From Pseudomonadota bacterium (GTDB taxonomy: Bacteria > Pseudomonadota > Gammaproteobacteria > Acidiferrobacterales > Acidiferrobacteraceae), in the NCBI GenBank assembly GCA_021795255.1, contig JAJYPQ010000082.1:1-12109 (forward strand): a DNA stretch of 12,109 bases, read 5' to 3'. A program made the translations under genes and the position numbers. Below, piece by piece: positions 5,847 to 12,109 of this stretch. Each line of letters starts with the position of its first letter. The stretch's first letter is position 1. Under the pieces are notes generated by a model. It had not been told where the DNA came from, made no database searches, and was given only the letters and a program-made list of their open reading frames with translations.

Positions 5847-7092
5847 GTGGCGTTCAACGACATGGGGTGAGGAGATATCGCTGGAGTACGGTAAAGCGCT
5901 CCGTGACTACGATGTTGCGCACGGCAAATACCGCGTATTCGGAAGCAATGGAGCTGTTGGCTGGACGGCGCAGCCGCTTGCGCCTGGGCCAGGCGTCATA
6001 CTTGGACGCAAAGGAGCTTATCGAGGCGTTGAATACTCGCTTGACCCATTTTTTGTTATTGACACCGCGTACTACGTGGTGCCGAAAACTGATCTCGATA
6101 TGCGGTGGCTTTACTACGCCATTAAGCACTACAAGTTGGGCGAAATAGACGACGGATCCCCGGTACCCTCAACCACGCGCGCCGCTGTTTACATTCAAGA
6201 CCTTGAGGTACCGCCCCTAGCCGAACAACGCGCCATTGCCCACATTCTCGGCACGCTGGACGACAAGATCGAACTGAACCGGCGGATGAACGAGACGCTG
6301 GAGGCCATGGCGCGGGCGCTTTTCAAGTCGTGGTTTGTGGATTTTGATCCGGTGCGGGCCAAGATGGAGGGGCGGGATACAGGGCTTCCCAAAGAAATAG
6401 CGGACCTGTTTCCGGATTCGTTTGAGGATTCGGAGTTGGGGGAGATTCCGAGGGGGTGGTATGTGTCCATTCTCGGCGATGTGGTCGAGACAATCAAGGG
6501 CCGTTCCTACAAAAGCGAAGAGCTTGCTGAATCGAACACGGCACTCGTCACGCTGAAGTCTTTCGCGCGTGGTGGGGGCTACCGTCCGGATGGTCTGAAA
6601 TCTTTCACTGGAACCTATAGGCCGGAGCAAATCGTGAACCCCGGCGAACTCGTTATTGCCTGTACCGACGTTACGCAGGCCGCAGAGGTAATCGGGCGGC
6701 CTGTGCTTGTAAGGGCCAGTCCCGTACATAAGGCGCTCGTCGCCTCACTAGACACTATGATCGTGCGCCCGCGCTTTACAAGCATTACTCGATCATTTCT
6801 CTACTTTCTGATGGGAACACAGGAGTTTGTTGACCATACATACGCGCACACTACTGGAACGACAGTGTTGCATCTTGCGAAAGGGGCCGTCCCGTCCTAC
6901 AAGTTTGTTTGCCCAACGGCGGCAGCGGCCCGTGTGTTTGATAACCTTGCTTGTTCGGTTCTGGATCACATCCAGTCCAACGAACAACACTCGCGCACTC
7001 TCTCCACCATTCGTGACACGCTATTGCCGAAGCTCATCTCCGGCGAGCTGCGTTTAAAGGACGCCGAACCGTTTATCGGGGGGGTGGCTTGA
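5836..7092 (+). CDS. hsdS: Type I R-M specificity subunit S
   Basis: The 418-residue subunit that recognises the bipartite DNA target. The first target recognition domain is about 1-125. The central conserved region is PLAEQRAIAHILGTLDDKIE (127-146), then LNRRMNETLEAMARALFKSW (147-166) and FVDFDPVRAK. The second target recognition domain is about 205-360, starting after LGEIPRGW. The distal conserved helix runs to the end with TIRDTLLPKLISGELRL (391-407). The two-domain layout and length are normal, so a full bipartite site is expected, but the target cannot be read from sequence. ATG 5836 is chosen over TTG 5830 because of the AGGGAGA ribosome site and the overlap with the hsdM-tail fossil. 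The stop overlaps the kwaA start by one base (TGATG). Sequence around the first target domain is less GC-rich than hsdM, as is common for horizontally exchanged hsdS. It probably arrived with the fossil and the Kiwa genes. Confidence 0.95.
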   Translation: MVGEWRSTTWGEEISLEYGKALRDYDVAHGKYRVFGSNGAVGWTAQPLAPGPGVILGRKGAYRGVEYSLDPFFVIDTAYYVVPKTDLDMRWLYYAIKHYKLGEIDDGSPVPSTTRAAVYIQDLEVPPLAEQRAIAHILGTLDDKIELNRRMNETLEAMARALFKSWFVDFDPVRAKMEGRDTGLPKEIADLFPDSFEDSELGEIPRGWYVSILGDVVETIKGRSYKSEELAESNTALVTLKSFARGGGYRPDGLKSFTGTYRPEQIVNPGELVIACTDVTQAAEVIGRPVLVRASPVHKALVASLDTMIVRPRFTSITRSFLYFLMGTQEFVDHTYAHTTGTTVLHLAKGAVPSYKFVCPTAAAARVFDNLACSVLDHIQSNEQHSRTLSTIRDTLLPKLISGELRLKDAEPFIGGVA

Positions 7093-7667
7093 TGGCGGGA
7101 GATTCTTTCAGTACGCACAGCGAAGGTCTCAAGGCTGCGCGGCTGCTGATGGTGCTGAGCAGCATCTCGCCGCTGTTCATCCTATGGGCAATCCGAGGCG
7201 TCAGCTTGATCCCCGATCGTTGGTTCATCGGGTTCTGCACGCTTATGGTGATCATCCCGAACGCGTTCCTCTGGCTACGAATTCGTACGGCCAGGAGGCA
7301 GTCCGACAAACGCGAGTTGACGGTCGGTACGGCTGACGACCACCGCGATCACATTCTTGTTTACCTGTTTGCTATGTTGCTCCCGCTTTACTCGGAGAAC
7401 ATCAGCACCTGGCGTGATCTGGGCTCAACGCTGGCCGCGCTAGCGTTCATAGTGTTTCTGTTCTGGCACCTCAATTTGCACTACATGAACCTGCTGTTCG
7501 CGTTTCGTGGCCTGCGGGTTTTCACGGTGTACCCGCCGGCTGATGGCAGCCCGCTGACGGGCAAGTCCCGCCAGGCTGTAATCACGCGCCGGGTAAGCCT
7601 TACCCCCGGCGACCGGATTATTGCCTATCGGTTGAGTGACACGGTGTATATGGAGGCCGACGAATGA
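7092..7667 (+). CDS. kwaA: KwaA-like membrane protein of a Kiwa defence system
   Basis: A 191-residue protein with four likely membrane helices (about 18-36, 44-64, 87-102 and 109-130) and a C-terminal soluble part. NLLFAFRGLRVFTVY (133-147) is followed by AVITRRVSLTPGDRIIAYRL (162-181). Four helices, this length and an immediately following DUF4868-like partner match KwaA of Kiwa, where KwaA is the membrane sensor partner of KwaB. The ATG at 7092 overlaps the hsdS stop (TGATG) and is preferred to TTG 7089 just before it. A purine-rich run at the end of hsdS can serve as ribosome site. Direct sequence identity to a reference KwaA was judged only from memory of the family; the partner gene and topology carry the call. 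If it is not KwaA, it is still a four-helix membrane protein co-translated with the DUF4868 gene. Confidence 0.68.
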   Translation: MAGDSFSTHSEGLKAARLLMVLSSISPLFILWAIRGVSLIPDRWFIGFCTLMVIIPNAFLWLRIRTARRQSDKRELTVGTADDHRDHILVYLFAMLLPLYSENISTWRDLGSTLAALAFIVFLFWHLNLHYMNLLFAFRGLRVFTVYPPADGSPLTGKSRQAVITRRVSLTPGDRIIAYRLSDTVYMEADE

Positions 7668-8575
7668 GGCTAGACTTTGACTTCAAGAACGTAAAGGTTA
7701 CGGAATTCGGTGTCGGACTCGATAACGGCGACAGCCAGCGTTTTGTCGCTGTGCCCGTTGATGCCGGCGTGCAGAGTGTCGTGCGCGAGATGGCGCAGGC
7801 GACTTGGGGCGCGATGCAGAGGGATGAGGACGGCCCAGGAAGATATCAGCCGTCGGAGAAGCACGGAGCTACCGAGTACCTTTACCTCCCGTTTGACGAC
7901 GAATTGGCAGTGTCGGTACGACAGCTACATAAGGCGACCAATTTGACCATCAACACAAAGGCGCTGTCTGATCCGACTCGCGTCTTCTGCTATTTCGCTC
8001 GCTTGACCGACAAGAAGCGGCGACGCCTGACAGCGCTGCGCCGCGCGACGCAGTTTAAGGGTGTGCTCAAGAGCAAGAATCATCTTGTTCGAATGCTGGA
8101 CGATACCTTGAAGATCATTGATGACACGGTGTTCAAGTTGGACAGCGACTTTGACCTGCTGGTCGATAGCGCCTACGTTCACATCCTCCGGCCGAGCGGC
8201 TTCGAGTTCGCCGGACACCTTCAACAGGCGATCCTCAATGCAGTGCCGGAAAACGTTAAGGCGATCGCCACGGACCTCGCGTTCGTGGGGTTCGAGAGCA
8301 TCGAGTCATTCGCCGGCAAGCATCCACGTGCTGCCCGGTATCTGGCATCAATTCGGGGACAAAAGGAGACCAAGAGTATTGACAAGGCTCTGCTCAAAAA
8401 TCTCTGTAAGCAGACAGGCGTCAAACTCGCCGAGTCGAAGGGGAAAATCACGGTCGCGGAAGGACATGAGATGGGGTTCTTGGAAGTGCTCGACCGGAGA
8501 CGGTATGAGCTGGAGCTGGTAAAGGGGTCGCCTGAGCGGTTCAAAGCGGGAAGCCGAAAGAAGATCAATGGCTAG
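7664..8575 (+). CDS. kwaB: KwaB-like DUF4868 protein of a Kiwa defence system
   Basis: A 303-residue soluble protein resembling DUF4868 (KwaB). Family-like segments are FDLLVDSAYVHILRPSGFEF (163-182), FVGFESIESFAGKHPRAARY (207-226), and near the end GKITVAEGHEMGFLEVLDRR (260-279), YELEL and FKAGSRKK. In Kiwa, KwaB is the cytoplasmic effector that binds DNA and acts with membrane KwaA against infecting phage. The start overlaps the kwaA stop (ATGA), indicating one co-translated unit. The stop overlaps the ATG of the hsdR-head fossil by eight bases, as would be expected if kwaB originally sat directly before an hsdR. No catalytic motif is evident. The assignment is by motif memory and gene pairing; a profile search against DUF4868 would settle it. 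Confidence 0.74.
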   Translation: MRLDFDFKNVKVTEFGVGLDNGDSQRFVAVPVDAGVQSVVREMAQATWGAMQRDEDGPGRYQPSEKHGATEYLYLPFDDELAVSVRQLHKATNLTINTKALSDPTRVFCYFARLTDKKRRRLTALRRATQFKGVLKSKNHLVRMLDDTLKIIDDTVFKLDSDFDLLVDSAYVHILRPSGFEFAGHLQQAILNAVPENVKAIATDLAFVGFESIESFAGKHPRAARYLASIRGQKETKSIDKALLKNLCKQTGVKLAESKGKITVAEGHEMGFLEVLDRRRYELELVKGSPERFKAGSRKKING

Positions 8576-8720
8576 CGGCATCCGCACCGAATACGTCGTC
8601 GAACATGCCGCTCTAGCCTGGCTTGAGTCTCTCGGCAACGTAGTCCTTCACGGCTCGGGCATCGCTGCCGGCGAGCTATGGGTGAATGCTGTTGAAAGCC
8701 TCGCTGAAGCGACTGCATGA
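8568..8720 (+). pseudogene. hsdR 5'-end fossil, still an open 50-codon mini-ORF
   Basis: The frame ATG 8568 to TGA 8718-8720 encodes TEYVVEHAALAWLESLG near its start. The intact HsdR downstream begins with [17 protein letters not shown]. Over 29 aligned residues (to the IA.G position, fossil residues 8-36) 19 are identical. After GIAAGE the fossil leaves the HsdR sequence, placing the break near 8673. The rest, LWVNAVESLAEATA, matches nothing I know and probably belongs to the sequence next to the following gene. Divergence from the local hsdR shows this came from another hsdR. The ORF starts inside the kwaB stop and ends in an ATGA overlap with the next gene, so it bridges the two in translation. 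It lacks all nuclease and helicase motifs and is not a functional HsdR. Confidence 0.85.
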
Positions 8721-9547
8721 GCGGCCTAAAGATGCTGGAGAGAGACTGTATTGAGGAACTGTTCGGAATGGGCAGTGGTTATGTAATGGATTTCTCGAAT
8801 CGGACGTTTAGCGAGCTCTTCCGAGAGAGTACTCGCGTCGACATCTACTCAGACAAATATGCCGTGAAAGGAGACTCGAAGGCGAAAAGGCTACGAGCTT
8901 TCATTGAGCTTGAGGCAGACCCCCTTGTTGGGAAAGCGCTTTCTGATCTTTTGGAATACTGGCGATACAAAACACCGCAGCCAAACCCCAAGGAAACGGC
9001 TCTTGCTGGACGGGCGAAGCAAGTAGTCGAACGGTTAGTCGGAAAGTCCGTATTGCCCAGAGAGTCTGGGCAAGAGTTTCTCAAACAAGACTTCGGCCCA
9101 ATTGCGTTCCAGAAAATTCCGGCTTCCGGCCCTTTGGCGCCGATTCTTGAGTCAAGACTTTCCGAAGCTATTCGTTGCCTGAGGGCGGATTCTCCTTTGG
9201 CTGTGAGGTTCCACTGCGGCGGTATTGTCGAATGGGTGTTGCTCGGCGTCGCGAGCGCAAATCCACAGCAGTTCAATCAAGCCCCGAATAGCCCGAAAGA
9301 CAAAGCGGATAACGTGAAGCAGTTGCATGAATGGACACTTGCGCAGTTTATTGATGTTGCTTGCGAACTCGGCTATCTCAGGCTGGATGTAAAAAAATTT
9401 AGCCATGGACTTCGAGACTTCAGGAACTACATTCACCCATACCAGCAGATGAGTTCACGCTTTAACCAAGATAGGCACACAGCGGAAATTTGTCTGCAAG
9501 TCCTCAAAGCCGCGATTGCTTCCCTCAGTCGAGAAAGGAGTGTATAG
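8717..9547 (+). CDS. AbiJ-like / HEPN-type putative abortive-infection protein
   Basis: A 276-residue protein with two parts. The N-terminal region (about 10-85), with IEELFGMGSGYVMDFSNRTF, DIYSDKYAVKGDSKAKRLRA and DPLVGKALSDLLEYW, resembles the N-terminal domains found in AbiJ-type proteins. The helical C-terminal region (about 140-270) has SRLSEAIRCLRADSPLAVRF, then VEWVLLGVA, and GLRDFRNYIHPYQQ (231-244). Arg233 to His240 fits the R-x(4-6)-H signature of HEPN RNases. HEPN proteins of this kind typically cut RNA and stop growth of infected cells, so an abortive-infection role is inferred. The start ATG overlaps the hsdR-fossil stop (ATGA) and lacks a strong ribosome site, suggesting dependence on coupling. 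Codon use looks less GC-rich than hsdM and hsdR, hinting at separate acquisition. The exact family is uncertain; the HEPN-like end is the more secure part. Confidence 0.6.
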   Translation: MSGLKMLERDCIEELFGMGSGYVMDFSNRTFSELFRESTRVDIYSDKYAVKGDSKAKRLRAFIELEADPLVGKALSDLLEYWRYKTPQPNPKETALAGRAKQVVERLVGKSVLPRESGQEFLKQDFGPIAFQKIPASGPLAPILESRLSEAIRCLRADSPLAVRFHCGGIVEWVLLGVASANPQQFNQAPNSPKDKADNVKQLHEWTLAQFIDVACELGYLRLDVKKFSHGLRDFRNYIHPYQQMSSRFNQDRHTAEICLQVLKAAIASLSRERSV

Positions 9548-9556
9548 ATCGTCGTC

Positions 9557-12109
9557 ATGGTGAGTCAGACGTTTACGGAATCCGTTGTTGAAGAAGCTAC
9601 GCTTGCCTGGCTGGATTCTCTCGGCTACGCCGTTCTCTACGGTCCCGACATCGCATCCGGCATGCCGGCCGCCGAACGCACCGACCAGAACTACCGGGAC
9701 GTGGTGCTGGAAGGCCGCCTCCGCCAGGCACTCGCACGTCTCAATCCTGACCTCCCGCCCGAGGCTCTGGACGATGCCTACCGAAAACTGACCCGCACCG
9801 ATGCGGCGTCACTCCTAGAGCGCAACCGCGCCGTACACCGGATGCTCGTTGATGGCGTCACGGTGGAATACCGCCGTGCGGACGGCTCCCTCGCCGGCGC
9901 CCAGGCCAAAGTGATCGACTTCGACAAGCCCGACAATAACGACTGGCTCGCCGTGAACCAATTCACTGTGGCCGAAGGCCAGCACACCCGCCGCCCGGAT
10001 GTCGTGGTGTTCCTGAACGGCCTGCCCCTGGCAGTGATCGAACTCAAGAATCCGGCCGATGAAAATGCCACCATCTGGACCGCCTGGCAGCAGTTGCAGA
10101 CCTATCAGGCCCAGATTCCGGCCCTTTTTGCCACCAACGCCGCGCTCATCGTTTCCGACGGCACCCAGGCCCGCATCGGCGCCCTCGGGGCCGGCAAGGA
10201 ATGGTTCAAGCCCTGGCGCACCATCACCGGGGAAAAGGACGCGCCGGCATCGTTATCCGAACTTCAGGTGGTGCTGGAAGGCGTCCTGGAACCGCGCCGT
10301 TTCCTGGATCTTATGCGCTTTTTTCTGGTCTTCGAAGAATTGGGCGGAGGGTCTTCCGGCCCCGGCCATCTCGTCAAGAAGCTCGCCGGCTACCATCAGT
10401 TCCACGCGGTGCGGGTTGCCATCGAGGAGACCCTGCGGGCCACCCAAGTCCACGCCGCCCACGTCGCCGAAACCCCCGGCCACTATGGGCCGGGTGCCCA
10501 GGCGGGCGGCGACCCCGGGGACCGGCGGGTCGGGGTGGTGTGGCACACGCAAGGTTCCGGCAAGAGCCTCACGATGGCCTTCTATGCCGGGCGCGTGATC
10601 CTGCACCCGGCAATGGAAAACCCCACTCTCGTCGTGCTCACCGACCGCAATGATCTCGATGACCAGCTCTTCGGCACCTTCGCCCGCTGCCGGGAGCTTT
10701 TGCGCCAGGCGCCGAAGCAGGCTGCCGACCGGGCGGATCTACGCGAGAAACTGAAGGTTGCCTCCGGCGGGGTCATCTTCACGACCCTCCAGAAGTTCTT
10801 CCCGGAAAAGCAGGGCGACCGGCATCCGGTCTTGTCGGAACGGCGCAATATCGTGGTCATCGCCGATGAAGCCCACCGCTCCCAGTACGACTTCATCGAC
10901 GGCTACGCCCGCCACCTGCGCGATGCCCTCCCGCACGCCTCTTTCATCGGCTTTACCGGCACGCCGATCGAGAAGGCGGATGCCAACACGCGTGCGGTGT
11001 TCGGGGACTACATCAGCATCTACGACATCCAGCGCGCCGTGACCGACGGGGCCACGGTGCCGATCTGCTATGAAAGCCGGCTCGCGCAGATCGCCCTGAA
11101 GGCCTCCGAGCGCCCGAAGATCGATTCTAGGTTCGAGGAAGTCACCGAAGGCGAGGAGATCGAGCGCAAGGAGCAGCTCAAGACCCAATGGGCACGCCTT
11201 GAAGCGGTGGTGGGCGCGAAGGCCCGCATCACCCTCATCGCCCGGGATCTGGTGGAACACTTCGAGAACCGCCTGAGCGCCCTCGACGGCAAGGCCCTGG
11301 TCGTGTGCATGAGCCGGCGCATCTGCCTCGAACTCTATCATGAGATCGCGAAAATCCGCCCCGCCTGGGTCGGGGAGTCCGACGATCAAGGCGCCATGAA
11401 GATCGTCATGACGGGCTCGGCCAGCGATCCGCTCGACTGGCAGCCCCATATCCGCAACAAACCCCGCCGGGAAGCACTCGCCCAGCGCTTCCGCGACCCG
11501 GGGGATCCCTTTCAGATCGCGCTTGTCCGCGACATGTGGCTCACCGGCTTCGATGCCCCGAGCCTGCATACCCTCTATATGGATAAACCCATGCGCGGCC
11601 ACGGCCTCATGCAGGCCATCGCCCGCGTCAATCGGGTCTTCAAGGACAAGCCCGGCGGGCTCGTCGTGGACTACCTCGGGCTCGCCGAGGAACTCAAACA
11701 GGCCCTGGCCATCTACACCGAAAGCGGGGGCCAAGGCAAAACCGCTATTGACCAGGACGAAGCAGTGGCCGTCCTCCTCAAGTACTACGAGATCTGCCGC
11801 GGCCTTTTCCATCACTTCGACTGGTCAAGATGGACGAGCGGCACCCCCCAGGAACGGCTCTCGCTCTTGCCGGCCGCCCAGGAGCATATCCTCTCCCACA
11901 AGGACGGCAAGGCACGCCTCTTGCGTGCGGTCACCGATTTATCGAAGGCCTTTGCGCTCGCGGTCCCGGCCACCGCCGCCTTGAACATCCGCGATGACGT
12001 CGGCTTCTTCCAGGCGGTGCGCGCGGTGCTTGCCAAGAACACCCCGGGGGAGCGCAAAACGGACGAGGAACTCGATCACGCCATCCGCCAGATCATCTCG
12101 CAGGCCGTC
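9557..12109 (+). CDS. hsdR: Type I R-M restriction subunit R (3' end beyond window)
   Basis: The first 851 residues of the translocase/endonuclease subunit; EcoR124-type HsdR is about 1040, so roughly 190 are missing to the right. The frame is open to the last base. The N-terminal nuclease has Asp148 (RRPDVVVF) and ELK with Glu162 and Lys164, forming the PD-(D/E)xK site. The helicase motor has motif [10 protein letters not shown] (329-337, Walker A Lys336), motif II DEAH (437-440), motif III GFTGTP (465-470) and motif [12 protein letters not shown] (686-695). All catalytic motifs visible are intact, so the enzyme should be active. ATG 9557 is nine bases after the stop of the previous gene; no earlier start is possible because TAG at 9545 is in frame. 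The AAGGAG at 9535-9540 is rather far away, so initiation may be weak or partly coupled. It cuts DNA lacking methylation at the HsdS target. Confidence 0.97.
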   Translation, partial: MVSQTFTESVVEEATLAWLDSLGYAVLYGPDIASGMPAAERTDQNYRDVVLEGRLRQALARLNPDLPPEALDDAYRKLTRTDAASLLERNRAVHRMLVDGVTVEYRRADGSLAGAQAKVIDFDKPDNNDWLAVNQFTVAEGQHTRRPDVVVFLNGLPLAVIELKNPADENATIWTAWQQLQTYQAQIPALFATNAALIVSDGTQARIGALGAGKEWFKPWRTITGEKDAPASLSELQVVLEGVLEPRRFLDLMRFFLVFEELGGGSSGPGHLVKKLAGYHQFHAVRVAIEETLRATQVHAAHVAETPGHYGPGAQAGGDPGDRRVGVVWHTQGSGKSLTMAFYAGRVILHPAMENPTLVVLTDRNDLDDQLFGTFARCRELLRQAPKQAADRADLREKLKVASGGVIFTTLQKFFPEKQGDRHPVLSERRNIVVIADEAHRSQYDFIDGYARHLRDALPHASFIGFTGTPIEKADANTRAVFGDYISIYDIQRAVTDGATVPICYESRLAQIALKASERPKIDSRFEEVTEGEEIERKEQLKTQWARLEAVVGAKARITLIARDLVEHFENRLSALDGKALVVCMSRRICLELYHEIAKIRPAWVGESDDQGAMKIVMTGSASDPLDWQPHIRNKPRREALAQRFRDPGDPFQIALVRDMWLTGFDAPSLHTLYMDKPMRGHGLMQAIARVNRVFKDKPGGLVVDYLGLAEELKQALAIYTESGGQGKTAIDQDEAVAVLLKYYEICRGLFHHFDWSRWTSGTPQERLSLLPAAQEHILSHKDGKARLLRAVTDLSKAFALAVPATAALNIRDDVGFFQAVRAVLAKNTPGERKTDEELDHAIRQIISQAV

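Noticed and set aside
1..12109. CRISPR array, tRNA or rRNA genes
   Set aside because: No regularly spaced direct repeats and no tRNA- or rRNA-like segments were noticed on either strand.

Overview
The window looks like a bacterial defence island from a GC-rich, probably proteobacterial (possibly gammaproteobacterial) genome. The basis is strong AGGAGG-type ribosome binding sites, GC-rich third codon positions, IS5- and IS30-type transposase pieces, an EcoR124-like Type I restriction-modification (R-M) operon and an ORF6N protein typical of proteobacterial accessory DNA. The genus cannot be told from this sequence alone.

Left part (1-3647): mobile-element debris and orphan defence-type genes. 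An IS5-family transposase runs off the left edge on the minus strand (1-234), next to a C-terminal scrap of an IS30-family transposase (about 374-502). A gene of unknown function (638-1598) is split by a frameshift exactly at an 11-C run, and a probable terminator follows it. A single-HKD phospholipase-D-like protein is encoded at 1946-3034. Between 3035 and 3647 there is no convincing intact gene, only possible decayed coding sequence, a strong GC-rich hairpin and the likely promoter of the next operon.

Right part (3648-12109): one tightly packed plus-strand operon. The order is hsdM, ORF6N gene, 34-codon hsdM-tail fossil, hsdS, kwaA, kwaB, 50-codon hsdR-head fossil, HEPN/AbiJ-like gene, hsdR (cut by the window end). 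Almost every junction is a stop/start overlap. HsdM, HsdS and HsdR form the methylation, specificity and restriction subunits of a Type I system. KwaA (four-helix membrane protein) and KwaB (DUF4868-like) look like a Kiwa anti-phage system. The AbiJ/HEPN-like protein is a likely abortive-infection RNase, and the ORF6N protein is a probable DNA-binding accessory.

The main discovery is the pair of fossils. Just before hsdS is a short ORF homologous to, but diverged from, the last 20-odd residues of this operon's own HsdM. Just after kwaB is a short ORF homologous to, but diverged from, the first 30-odd residues of its own HsdR. The simplest reading is that a block hsdM-tail / hsdS / kwaA / kwaB / hsdR-head was imported from a related locus of order hsdM-hsdS-kwaA-kwaB-hsdR. 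It landed in a resident locus of order hsdM-ORF6N-...-abi-hsdR. That would have swapped DNA specificity and delivered Kiwa in one step. Both scars remain open reading frames that overlap their neighbours, so translational coupling through the operon is preserved.
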